From positions 744,001 through 808,000 of the forward strand of contig NZ_CP117772.1 of NCBI RefSeq assembly GCF_028623165.1: a stretch of 64,000 nucleotides of DNA, given 5' to 3'. Below, in pieces: positions 34,852 to 45,100 of this stretch. Source of the DNA: Nostoc sp. UHCC 0926. Its GTDB lineage: Bacteria; Cyanobacteriota; Cyanobacteriia; Cyanobacteriales; Nostocaceae. The notes below the pieces were generated by a model, which had not been told where the DNA came from, made no database searches, and saw nothing but the letters and a program-made list of their open reading frames with translations. The translations under genes were made by a program, and so were the position numbers. Each line of letters begins with the position of its first letter. Position 1 is the stretch's first letter.

Positions 34852-36444
34852 CTATAATAAAATCTCCTTATGACCAAATACTCTCTCAGCAACAATTCCT
34901 CGATTTCTACACGCCTCAATTAGTTTGTTGGACTCAATGATCGGATTAGATTCTTCCGTATATTTGATAGAAGTTAAATGAGTTGTCCAAGGCTCTTGAC
35001 CCATTGCATACACATAAACCTTTTTAGTATTTAATTGTTTAACTATATTAATAGCTCTTTCATAATTTGAACCATTTAGCCTTCTAGATTGATCCATTTT
35101 TCGAGATAATGGTTTAGTTAATAAGGGGCCGTATAGCCAACTAAGAGGTGCCCCGTCACATTCCATTCCAATGAACAAAATATCTAGATCACCATATAAG
35201 TTATGAATGTGAGTATAAATTTTTGATTCAAGATTATTGGAATCAGCGGCACACATTATCGATTTCCCTTCTAGCCTTAGTAAATACGCAATTTTGCTCC
35301 GAATGTTGAGATCTCCATGCTCTCCAAAGAAAGGCAACCCAGTTATCGTTCCCCCTTCAATTTTAATTTCTTCCATCTCATCAATTTCTCTTACACTATT
35401 AAAACCAATATTTTGGAGCAAAAGTTTTAAAGATGGGTCTTCTAACATGCCACCACTGTTTCTCGGTACAATTATATTTCTAACTTTATATCGTAATGAT
35501 AACAAAGACTCCAAAATAAAGTGATCTTGATGATTATGAGTAATCAAGATATAGTCAATACTCTTGGGTAAGTCAGCAATAGTGTAACGATTAATTCCGC
35601 AGTTATCATATTTGTAACTGATTAATGGATCGCACAAAATACTGACATTTTTCGATTCAATGAGAATACAAGCATGACCAAAATAACGAATTCTTATCGC
35701 ATCATCAGTATATTTAGAAGATATTTGAGGTTTTTCCTCTGTAAAAAATGATGAAAAGAGTTGTTCTTGCTTGGATTTTATACTGAGAGCTTCTTTGATG
35801 TAACCAAGAGATTGAGGTGTCTCTCTCATTTTAAATAACTCATCAAGTCCTTCATTTCTAAAAGGTTTATTCAAGACTAAATACTCATTTTCTTCGAGTC
35901 TAGGAGTACTCAAAGCAAAAGAGCGCTCATCTTGATGAATAAGAGACAATGAAACGCTTTGCGCGGAAGGATTATAATAATAGCTATTATATAATAGTCC
36001 TTCAATGAATCGAACTGAAGGGTGATTATTTAGGTCATAAATTAACTCAATATAGCCTTTTAAAGGTTCAGAAATATTCTGATATAGAGATTCAAGGGAG
36101 TACCCATCGGCCTCAGTTGTTAAGAGCTCATTTAGGGTTTTTACTGCTTCTGCAAATTCCAACATTTGGGCTTGTTCTTTTACTGTTCTCTCCAACAGAT
36201 CCTTAATCTCGCCAACTCTGCTTGAATCATGGGCAATAAATGGACCTCCAATCATTGCTGGATTTTTCAGAGCAGAAATATGAATTTGTGGACTCGCTAT
36301 GAAAGAGCGTATGATTTTTAGATGTAAATTAGTGATGTATAGTGCGGATGTAGCTGGTGAGACTAAGTATGCCCATGCATACCATTGATTTATTAGAGGC
36401 TCTACCAGAACATTTTGCCGAAGGTACAATGGCTTGCTGGTCAT
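34852..36444 (-). CDS. CmlA-like metallo-beta-lactamase-fold hydroxylase (di-iron type)
   Basis: 530 residues. Start set at ATG 36444 (MTSKPLYLRQNVLVEPLINQ), with AGGAG 7 bp upstream, rather than the ATG at 36462. The N-terminal half (about 1-240: WYAWAYLVSPATSALYITNL, SPQIHISALKNP, GGPF) and the C-terminal metallo-beta-lactamase domain together match the two-domain layout and length of CmlA, which beta-hydroxylates a carrier-bound amino acid on an NRPS. The metal motif HNHQDH (H-x-H-x-D-H, about 352-357) is present, with candidate ligands in FFGEHGD and CAADSNN. It faces away from the main assembly line, 6 kb upstream of it. The role as NRPS beta-hydroxylase is inference. Confidence 0.65.
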   Translation of the reverse strand: MTSKPLYLRQNVLVEPLINQWYAWAYLVSPATSALYITNLHLKIIRSFIASPQIHISALKNPAMIGGPFIAHDSSRVGEIKDLLERTVKEQAQMLEFAEAVKTLNELLTTEADGYSLESLYQNISEPLKGYIELIYDLNNHPSVRFIEGLLYNSYYYNPSAQSVSLSLIHQDERSFALSTPRLEENEYLVLNKPFRNEGLDELFKMRETPQSLGYIKEALSIKSKQEQLFSSFFTEEKPQISSKYTDDAIRIRYFGHACILIESKNVSILCDPLISYKYDNCGINRYTIADLPKSIDYILITHNHQDHFILESLLSLRYKVRNIIVPRNSGGMLEDPSLKLLLQNIGFNSVREIDEMEEIKIEGGTITGLPFFGEHGDLNIRSKIAYLLRLEGKSIMCAADSNNLESKIYTHIHNLYGDLDILFIGMECDGAPLSWLYGPLLTKPLSRKMDQSRRLNGSNYERAINIVKQLNTKKVYVYAMGQEPWTTHLTSIKYTEESNPIIESNKLIEACRNRGIVAERVFGHKEILL

Positions 36445-36631
36445 GTTCAAACTCCTGTACAACTGTTTTTGCTCTGGATTGTTATCGAGTGCGAGGCTTC
36501 CAATCTAGATTTACAAAGTATTCTGACAAGTTTAAGTTAGCTTTTACGAAAAGGTAAAAATTTAGAGAACTTGGGAGCAACGCGAAAAAGTAAGATCATG
36601 ATGAAGAGAGCAGGGGAAACAGGGGATTTAT

Positions 36632-37035
36632 AAAATTGCCTTTGAAGCGGCAATAAAAATTTTTCAGTTATCAAAGAAATTCCCTGTGGAGGAGAGATAT
36701 TTGTTAACTGATCAAATTCGTAGATCCGACGCTCGTTCGCCCTTGGCGTCTCCCCTTGGGAGAAGACTCGCTACCGCTTCGCTATCACGTTCTGTTTGTG
36801 CTTTCTTTCGCTGAAGCATGGAGAAAATGGCGTTATGAAGCTGCTTATATCGCTAAATTAAATGATTGTGTTCGCGGAGTGTATCGTAGACAGGCTGAAG
36901 CAGCAGAAACCCTTTCCTTGGATTGAATTTGCTGTCAAATGCAATTACATGAATGTATAAGTAGGACGAGAAGTTTATACAAATTACAACCAAGTTTTAT
37001 CTGGTTTAGTGAATATGATTAATAATCCATTACCA
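36632..37035 (+). pseudogene. Four-helix-bundle (S23/IVP-type) protein, disrupted
   Basis: Pieces of the family are in order: KIAFEAAIKIFQLSKKFPVE, LLTDQIRRS, then after an insertion RSVCAF, then in another frame AEAWRKWRYEAAYIAKLND, EFAVKCNYM and finally NQVLSGLVNMINNP. A GC-rich dispersed repeat (about 36730-36789) lies between IRRS and RSVC and is itself in frame. A one-base shift near 36810 and further damage after 36880 break the gene. The following stretch to 37251 contains CCCCTGCATCCCCTGCATCC repeats and no recognisable gene. Confidence 0.6.
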
Positions 37036-37320
37036 AGGGTTGAGAAATCACCCCCCTGCATCCCCTGCATCCCCTGCTTTCTCTGCTGTTTCAGCATCTC
37101 ACAAAATCGCATTGCTTCCGAGAACTTTCAGCAGTTCAGGAAGGAACACATTATTGCTGCTCCCGAACTATCTAAAAATGAAATTGCTCAATCCTTTGCT
37201 ATTCTCTTGCTGTTAGAGTCTGCTGTAGACTACGCCATAGATATTAGATAAAGTTCGGTTCAGACACGCATACTAAACCTCAACCCCATCAACTTATCTT
37301 GGAAGGAGAGACAAGTAGTA

Positions 37321-37409
37321 ATACCAATTCGCAATTCGCAATTGAGAAATTTAGATGCAGTAAGCCTTTCTCAGCTTACAGCTGTTGCCTTATTTTAGAG
37401 AATTGGTAT
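37321..37409. repeat. Short MITE with ATACCAATTC / GAATTGGTAT ends
   Basis: 89-bp element with the same 10-bp perfect ends as 2927-3153 (37321-37330 and 37400-37409) and a different short interior. Confidence 0.7.
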
Positions 37410-37489
37410 AAGACCTAGAGTCGATCAAAGCGGTTTTCATCCTCACTGTCTATGGCACAGAATGAGCGCCTCTAACTGCTTTGAGCTTT

Positions 37490-37708
37490 TTAGTGAGCTG
37501 TTTCCTCCATCTTCTTGCGTAAACTGAGCGGTCTCATATCAGTCCAAACTTCGTTGATGTATTCTAAACACTCTGCTTTTAGACCACTTTTCCCAACATC
37601 TCTCCATCCTAGTGGGTTTTCTTTGTTCGCTAGCCAAATGGAATATTGTTCTTCATGATTCACTACTACCTTATAGATGCGAGTATCCTCTTTGTCATCC
37701 CAACTCAT
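37490..37708 (-). CDS. MbtH-family NRPS chaperone
   Basis: 72 residues, complete. MbtH proteins bind adenylation domains and are needed for solubility or activity of many of them. The family signature is visible: NHEEQYSIWLANKENPLGWR (about 17-36) with the conserved tryptophans, GLKAECLEYINEVWTDMRPLS (split by eye: ECLEYINEVWTDMRP, about 46-60) with the final W-x-D-M-R-P-x-S-L. A ribosome-binding site (AAAGGAG at 37719-37725 on the complement) precedes the start. It is encoded 4.4 kb upstream of the assembly line in the opposite direction and likely serves its A domains or that of the 16.7-kb NRPS. Confidence 0.93.
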   Translation of the reverse strand: MSWDDKEDTRIYKVVVNHEEQYSIWLANKENPLGWRDVGKSGLKAECLEYINEVWTDMRPLSLRKKMEETAH

Positions 37709-37887
37709 TGTTTATATCTCCTTTATAAGTAAGTCGGTACAAATAAAGTTAAAAGTGTAAAATCATCATTAGTCATTGGTCATTTGTAAAGAACTTTAAA
37801 CAAATGACACGCTTGTATCAAGTCCGCGTGAATATCCATCATTAAAATTAACACAGAGATACAGAGATACATTGGACACGAAGCATT

Positions 37888-38123
37888 CGTGAGAGGTTAA
37901 GATGACCTTACTTTTGTCAATTAGTAGTTATGCTTAAAATTCTGGGAAAGCGGAGGGATGAAGTTAACTTTTGTACTGAACTGATAGGGCAAGAATGAAC
38001 GATCTGTATCAAGATGACGCGTAGGCATCGCCTGCCAAAAATTGTGTTTTCAATCCCGATTTTTCGTCAATTTTTAAGTATTGTTGCTTATTGACAAATT
38101 GAATGTAATCTTAACCTCTCACG
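37888..38123. repeat. MITE-like element with 16-bp perfect inverted ends
   Basis: CGTGAGAGGTTAAGAT (37888-37903) and ATCTTAACCTCTCACG (38108-38123) are perfect inverted repeats; the match continues inward imperfectly (TTTGTCAATTAG near 37914 versus TTATTGACAAATT near 38090). It accounts for 236 bp of the 37709-38311 gap. No gene seen in the gap. Confidence 0.65.
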
Positions 38124-38311
38124 ATTGGATACGGAGAGAGTTCTATGATGACGAATTAAACGGACTTGATATTACTTATGACGTTCAACATAGTTATGTT
38201 TATTGGTACCTAATGACTTAGTAAGTCTTCGTTTGTAAAACAAATGGACATCAGATTCCTAGTTCAAACAAGTGACTCAGGCAAGTCTACAACTGGCAGT
38301 GTAAGTCTACT

Positions 38312-38638
38312 TTACCCCACTATGGGTTCAAGATATCCCTTTCCCTCTAGCGTTTCTAGGTCAATATCTGCAATACATCGAACTTTCACGTAATTCAGAG
38401 TTAGGTTTCCTACTAAATGAACCTTCCCTGTTGACTGAGTAAAGTCAGCTTCACTCCAATTGGAGGCTTGTGTATCCAACCGAACTCCTAAATCAGTTCC
38501 TCCTTTGGTTTGGGTAAACTTAATATGAACATACCCACGATCAATACTTTCTTTCAAAGCAGTTGATGTTTTTTTAGGTCGTAAGCTGGCCTCAACGGAA
38601 TGCTTTCCTTGGGATAAGCGTTGCACTAGTTCGTTCAT
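38312..38638 (-). CDS. Small conserved-looking hypothetical protein
   Basis: 108 residues from ATG 38638 (MNELVQRLSQGKHSVEASLR); ATG 38644 two codons earlier is possible. I do not recognise the family. It is soluble, with an amphipathic N-terminus, KFTQTKGGTDLGVRLD (about 41-56) and a C-terminus rich in beta-type alternation (LVGNLTLNYVKVRCIADIDL). It is 36 bp downstream of another small gene on the same strand and the two probably form a unit. No signal peptide or membrane segment. Confidence 0.6.
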   Translation of the reverse strand: MNELVQRLSQGKHSVEASLRPKKTSTALKESIDRGYVHIKFTQTKGGTDLGVRLDTQASNWSEADFTQSTGKVHLVGNLTLNYVKVRCIADIDLETLEGKGYLEPIVG

Positions 38639-38674
38639 GAGCATCTTTCCTTATTGTTGCTAGTTTCTTAGTGT

Positions 38675-38980
38675 TCACGTCACAGTCATCGGTTCATAAG
38701 TGGGTATTTCAAATCTCAGCATTTGGGAACAAAATTCCTTCCATTCAAGAGTGACATTGTTGAAAATAATGTTTTTGTCTATGAATATTCCATCCGTAAC
38801 CACATAATTCTCTTGCAAATACAGAAAGTCATCGTCTGTTAATAAACGTGCTACTTCTACCTCCTGACCATTGACTTCCTGCAAGTTTTTTCTGACGTTT
38901 TCAAGTTGCTCATTCCATTGAGGGAATTGACGGAGCTTTTTGAGTGGGTAAGCTTTACAGTACTTTCCCATTGTTGCCAT
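38675..38980 (-). CDS. Small conserved-looking hypothetical protein, partner of the preceding entry
   Basis: About 101 residues from ATG 38980 (MATMGKYCKAYPLKKLRQFP); GGAG lies a few bases upstream on the coding strand. Features: KYCKAYPL near the start, a charged helix (QLENVRKNLQEVNGQEVEVA), then LTDDDFLYLQENYVVTDGIF (about 48-67) and an acidic end. The family and function are unknown to me. Tandem placement with the 108-residue gene and near MbtH suggests the pair may belong to the biosynthetic neighbourhood, but nothing in sequence proves it. Confidence 0.6.
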   Translation of the reverse strand: MATMGKYCKAYPLKKLRQFPQWNEQLENVRKNLQEVNGQEVEVARLLTDDDFLYLQENYVVTDGIFIDKNIIFNNVTLEWKEFCSQMLRFEIPTYEPMTVT

Positions 38981-38986
38981 TTTCAT

Positions 38987-40701
38987 TATTCTCCTGCTTA
39001 ACTTAAGTTTTGATATTTGCTCACTTAGGGTATCTGGAAAAAATCAGTCTTAATGAATCTAAAATCAAGAGGAAATTATCCATCAAGTTACTATAAATAT
39101 CCAGAGATAGCCCAAGCAATCTAATAATTTCCTGCTGTAAAGGATTTAAAAGTAGTGCGTAACCAAAACATTCACTGCGAACTTCGAGAATTGTCAAGGT
39201 GAAATTAGAAAAAACACGTAATAATTATTTAGCAGCAGGTTTATCAGTTTATTTTTTGCGGTGTTCGGGATAAAGACGAGCAAGAGTCTTACCCTGTACT
39301 TATAGTTGTCGTCAGACAACAAACTCAATTTCTGGTCAACAGTTACAGCGCTAAACTCAATAGGCAAATCAATCCAGTAACTTGGTCGTTGCGTTGCACA
39401 AACATCGTGACACGATGGTGAAAACGCTCGCCTGAGCAGTATCCCTTATTTCATCAAACTCATTCTCAATTGCGCGAATGCTGAGTAAAACGTTTAGTTT
39501 CTGAAAAAAAGCTTTGTTTAGTTGCTTACTAGCTAAGGATTTGGCTGAAACAAAATCTGCTATTACCCTAATCAAGCTTTTTGAAATCGGCTCTTTGCTA
39601 CTAACTTAAATGGAATATTATCATGTAGAGCAAAATTTAGTGACTGATGAGCAAGAAATATTTACAATATTTTTTGATATCAATACAACTACTAAATTTA
39701 GCTAACAGATAACAATCTCAACCTTCTTACTGAGCAAGGTAACACAGCTATAGACGTGTAACAAAAATGTAGTTTAAGTACTTCACTTTGGATAGCAATT
39801 GCTCTTATTAGGATAGCAGAGAAGTGGGTAGTGTATATACCTAATTTTTTAAAAAAGAATTTGACCAATTGATTACTAATTTATTTTACCAATTATATTG
39901 GTAATTGTATAACTGATAACAAAAATTGCTTATTAATATGTGTTAGTTTTGGCAAAAGAAGGCAAACGGTACAATATTTATAAAAACCTTACTGTATAAG
40001 GATATTGATGAAAAATAGCCGAAAGTATAAAATGTCTAAACCTTGCTATTAAGGATTTTTATATTTTAGATGCGTTTGTCCTATTTAACAAAATAACTGA
40101 TGCCCCACTGTCAGTTTTTGATTACTCGAATTTACAATTGTGAAGATGTTTAAAAAGATTTTTCAAAACTTTTCTAAACCGCGTCTACCTTGAAAACCGT
40201 AGTTTGTTGGAATTAGGGTAAAGCTCACAACTCAAGTCACAACCGAATAATACACTCTCTTTAAAAACTCCAGGTTTCAAAATGGACGGGGTTTATGTGT
40301 ATGATTAGATAAAAATAAAAGTTGGTCTACCATACACAGGTTTGTTCCACTCAGAATGACAAATTATACCTTTTTCAACTTTTCAAACATTTGCTTAGCT
40401 CGACTTTATCCAAATTAAGAACTTGGTTCTCTTTATAGACTAAAAACCCTAGTTTTTTGGCAAAAAACTTTTCGATATCACTGATTCACTAACATCAAAA
40501 AAGTAAAACTACTGTGCCATAAAGGTTTCAACGTCAGCTTAAGTATTGCCAAAAAATGGATAAAGTCGAATTTAGATAAAAATAAAAGTTTGCTTGAAAT
40601 ATACAGGTATCTTTTTAAAAGGCAACAATGATTTGCTGCTTTTATTCCTTGCAAGATTGGGATTACTACTGGAATAAAATTTCAGAGGAGGCTAATTGAT
40701 C
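38987..40701. other. 1.7-kb AT-rich region without a clear gene
   Basis: A 68-codon minus-strand frame at 39369-39575 lacks recognisable features. Contains the TTTAGATGCGTTTGTCCT word (40065-40082) and a direct repeat AGATAAAAATAAAAGTT (near 40306 and 40575). The 13-mer TGGATAAAGTCGA occurs at 40557-40569 and inverted at 40400-40412. Confidence 0.45.
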
Positions 40702-41451
40702 ATGGTTTTAAGTAATGCGATATCAGGCTCAACAAAGCAACTATCTACCAAACAAAAATTTGACTACTCGATTCTTAATAGTAATACCCAAATCGTAGTT
40801 CAGCAACATACTAAAGAAATCAAGAGTCTGATGAGGCGAACAGCCCAGGATATTATCAACATCGGGCACAAGTTGCTCGAGGTTAAAGAACAATTGGGTC
40901 ATGGGCATTTTGAGACATGGTTAAAATATGAATTTGATTGGAGCGAGTCGGCTGCTCGAAAGTTTATGAAGGTAGCTAGCCAGTTCAAATCGGTAAATTT
41001 TACCGATTTGTCTATAGATGCTTCAGCTCTTTATGCTGTTGCATCTCCATCCACTACTCAGACAGCTCGCCAAGAAGTTATAGAACGCGCTGCACAAGGA
41101 GAAATCATGACTCATTCTAAAGTTAAGGCAATTATCAGTCAATATAAAGAATCAACTAACTTAAAAGTTTGCGAATCAACTAGTAGCATTCCTGCTGAGT
41201 CAACTTTAACAGTACAGACTGTGGACGTCCAGAGCACTGATTCGTATAACACTGATGATTATTTACCTAAAGATTCAGCAGACATAGAAATTGAATCGTT
41301 ATTTGAAATTGGTCATCTTGTTTGTGTGACTGACTTTGAGCAACGTGACCATAAATGGTTTGGAAAGGTAACTGAAGTGAAAGAATCGAATGCTACTGGT
41401 ATTGAAGTGCTTCTTAGAGTCTCACTTCAACCTCAGAAGTTTGAAGAATAG
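40702..41451 (+). CDS. DUF3102 domain protein
   Basis: 249 residues from ATG 40702 (GAGGAG ends 11 bp upstream; a TTG at 40696 is the alternative). The DUF3102 core is at about 40-145: RRTAQDIINIGHKLLEVKEQ, LGHGHFETWLKYEFDWSESA and RKFMKVASQFK, then ALYAVASPST. The C-terminal third is acidic and ends in a small SH3-like patch (GHLVCVTDFEQRDHKWFGKV). DUF3102 proteins are common on cyanobacterial plasmids and mobile regions and resemble DNA-binding partition or regulatory proteins. It is flanked by copies of the TGGATAAAGTCGA 13-mer, a possible binding site. Confidence 0.75.
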   Translation: MVLSNAISGSTKQLSTKQKFDYSILNSNTQIVVQQHTKEIKSLMRRTAQDIINIGHKLLEVKEQLGHGHFETWLKYEFDWSESAARKFMKVASQFKSVNFTDLSIDASALYAVASPSTTQTARQEVIERAAQGEIMTHSKVKAIISQYKESTNLKVCESTSSIPAESTLTVQTVDVQSTDSYNTDDYLPKDSADIEIESLFEIGHLVCVTDFEQRDHKWFGKVTEVKESNATGIEVLLRVSLQPQKFEE

Positions 41452-42134
41452 TCTTTTTATTTACAAAAAAAGACGGTTGGATGAAAGCCCTTGAAAAATA
41501 TGCAGTCCCGAATCTAAAGCTGCATATTTTTCCTAGAATGTCAGTTCAGTCATCGCGATTTCAAGTTAGTAAGATATCCAAAGCTGGTTTACTCAGTATT
41601 GCTAAAACTAGGAAACGCTATATATTGCAATAATTTGTTTGATGTTTAAGCAACTTGTATAAATAAGTAATGAAAAGCAAAACATATTCTATGTGACTGA
41701 ATTCACGGTGAAATTGAAAAAGTAAAAATAATGCCCTACATAGGTTTTAACATTAGCGATCGCGTTGCTAGAAAATGGATAAAGTCGATCTGACTTGATT
41801 CCTCTTAAAGTTATTAATAAATATTTATTAAGCTTGCTTAACGAATACCCAAGACATACACTAATGTAATAAAAAATGGTGAAAAAATCGGTTAAATACT
41901 TTAATAAAGATTTCAGTTTGATTACTCGTTCCAGGCTTTGATGTATAAGGAGAAATACAAGGGTTATACATTATTTAGCACACCTTCATTAAAAAACTCT
42001 TTGCTATTTTAAATCAGAATAAATATTTAAGCTATCAATTCGACTATTACTTGCACTACCTACATTATGGATTTGTACCCTTAGTAGCATAATTGAGATC
42101 ACAAATATGCAAAACCCAATACCTGAAGTAGAAA
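41452..42134. promoter_or_regulatory. Leader region of the lipopeptide assembly line
   Basis: 680 bp, AT-rich, no ORF. Must contain the promoter for the large operon unless it is transcribed from further upstream. Contains TGGATAAAGTCGA at 41776-41788 within a diverged repeat of 40515-40569. I cannot place a promoter or Fur box reliably. Confidence 0.4.
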
Positions 42135-45100
42135 ATGACTCAAATTTTCAACAGCAAAAAAGTATCTTTCCAGAACTGTAAGACGATTGTTGATGTTCTT
42201 TTTTACAGAAGCTTCACACAACCGGACAAACAGGCTTTTATCTTCCTAGAAGATGGAGAGACCTCTTCTGCGACACTGACTTACAAACAGTTGGATCGGC
42301 GTTCTAGAGCGATTGCATCTCAACTCCAAGCCCTTGGTTTAAGTGGTAAACGCGCCATATTGCTTTATCCTCCTGGATTGGATTACTTAAGTGCTTTTTT
42401 TGGTTGTCTCTATGCTGGGGTAGTAGCAGTTCCAGCTTATCCGCCTCAAAATCAACGCAAAATACCCAGAATACAGGCTATTAGCACAGATACACAAGCA
42501 AGCGTCGCTCTCACAACAACAGTAATACTCCCCACATTATTTTCACAAAAAACCAACCTGGGAAATTTACACTGGCTGACAACCGACAACTTGACACAAG
42601 GTATAGAAGATTCTTGGCAACAACCTGTAATCAATGCAGATACCTTAGCCTTACTGCAATACACGTCAGGTTCAACAGGGACACCAAAGGGAGTCATGCT
42701 CAGTCATGGGAATCTGCTGCACAATGCCACCGTGACTTACCAGTTGATGCAACATTCACCACAGAGCCAGTTTGTTTCTTGGCTTCCTGTATATCATGAC
42801 ATGGGACTGATTGGTGGAATTTTGCAACCCTTGTATGGTGGTTTTCCTTGCGTCTTCATGTCTCCAGCATCTTTTTTGCAAAGTCCATACCGTTGGTTGC
42901 AAGCAATTTCTCGCTACAAAGGCACCACGAGCGGTGGCCCCAACTTTGCTTATGATCTGTGTATTCAAAGGATTACCCAACAACAAAAACAAGCGCTTGA
43001 TTTAAGTAGTTGGAGTGTGGCTTTTAACGGTGCTGAACCAGTCCGGCAAGATACTTTAGAGCGATTTACCGCAGCCTTTGCTGAGTGTGGCTTTCGTCCT
43101 GAAGCATTTTACCCCTGTTATGGGATGGCAGAAGCAACTTTAATAGTTTCTGGTGGAGTAAAAAAAGCTTTACCTGATGTCATAACTATAGAAAAATCTG
43201 CTCTCTCAAACAACCAGGTAATGGAAGCTAATACTGAGAGGGAACATACTCAGACTTTTGTCAGTTGTGGTCAAGTCGTACCTTTACAACAGATTACAAT
43301 CGTCAATCCGGAAACATTAACTCGTTGTCAAGCTAATGAAGTAGGAGAAATCTGGGGATCAGGACCTAGTATTGGTCAGGGTTATTGGAATCATCCTCAA
43401 CAGACAGAGCAAACATTCCACGCTTACCTCAAAGACACACAGGAAGGTCCATTTCTACGTACTGGTGATTTGGGCTTTTTGCACAATCAACAACTCTTCA
43501 TCACAGGTCGAGCCAAAGACTTAATTATTATCCGAGGTCGCAACCTCTACCCACAAGATATAGAGTTAACTACAGAACGTAGTCATTCATCATTACGTTC
43601 AGGTAGTGGTGCAGCTTTCTCGGTCGAGGTTGGCAATGAAGAACGACTGGTTGTAGTTCAAGAGTTAGAGTTTCGCGCTAAACCGAATGTTGAAGAAGTC
43701 ATTGCAGCAATTCGGCAGGCAATTGCCGAAGAACACGAAGTACAAGTCTATGCAGTGATTCTAATTAAACCAGGTAGTCTTCCGAAAACTTCGAGCGGTA
43801 AAATTCAACGCCGTGCAACAAAAGCCAATTTTCTTGCAGATCATCTGAAAATTGTTGGCAGCAGTATTCAGAAAAGTATTGATATTGATATAGATGGAAA
43901 CAACAATAGGTTGCAGCGCGAAGCTCTGTTAGCGATCGCTCCCAAAGAATCTCAATTGTTGTTAGAGTCTTATCTTCAAGAACAGATAGTGCGAGCGTTT
44001 GCAATCCTACCGGATGAAATTAACTCTCAACAGCCATTAACCTCCTTGGGACTCGATTCTCTAAAAGTTTTCGAGTTAAAAAACCGATTTGAATCTGATC
44101 TGGAAGTTAGCATATCCGTAGCTGACTTTTTTGAAGGAGCGAGTTTGCGATCGCTTTCCACCAAGATACTCGCTCAAATCACAGCAGAGGCTTTCACCTC
44201 TTTAGAATCTCTTAGTCAAATCCAGCCAGCCGAAGTTTATCCTCTATCTTTTGCCCAGCAGCGCCTATGGTTCCTTAACCGATTGGAACCAGGAAACCCA
44301 GCTTACAATATTTCCTTGGCTGTGAATCTCAAAGGTCAGCTTGACATTACCTTACTAGAACAAAGTCTGAATGAAATTATCCGGCGACATGAAACTCTCA
44401 GAACCACATTTACAACAGTCAACGAACAGCCGGCGCAAATTATTGCTTCTTCCCTAAAATTATCTTTATCAGTAATAGATTATCAAAAAAATATAGAATC
44501 ACAGGGCGATGCCGCAGTCCAACAATTCTTGACTCAAGAAAGTCAACAACCTTTTGACCTAACGCAGGGGCCATTATTACGTGCTAAACTTTTACGCATA
44601 GCACAGCAAGAGCATATTTTTTTGCTGGAGATGCACCATATCATCTCTGATGGATGGTCTACTGAGGTATTTTTGCAAGAGATTGCATTACTGTACAAAG
44701 CATTCTTAACCAGAAGTTCTTCACCTCTACCAGAAGTCTCTGTCCAATACAAAGACTTTGCAAACTGGCAGTGGCAATGGCTACAAGGGGAAATTCTGCA
44801 AAGTCAACTCTGTTATTGGAAGCAACAACTTGCAGATGTACCAACTGTTTTACAATTACCAACAGATCGACCAAGACCCGCTGTACAGTCTTCACACGGC
44901 TTTCATCAATCTGTTGAGTTACCCAAAAGTCTGTTAGACCAACTCAAGGCGATCGCTCGTCAAGAAGGCGTAACTCTATTCATGTTGCTACTAGCGGCAT
45001 TCCAGACTTTCCTCTACCGTTATACAGGACAAGACGATATTCCAGTCGGCTCACCAATTGCTAACCGTAATAGTGACAAATTAAAAGGGCTAATTGGCTT

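Noticed and set aside
36357..36557. Plus-strand 66-codon ORF at the start of the CmlA-like gene
   Set aside because: Overlaps the well-supported minus-strand start with a good ribosome-binding site; probably a shadow.
39369..39575. Minus-strand 68-codon ORF in the long spacer
   Set aside because: No start site support, no domain recognised and an isolated position in AT-rich DNA; could be a relic but I cannot support it.
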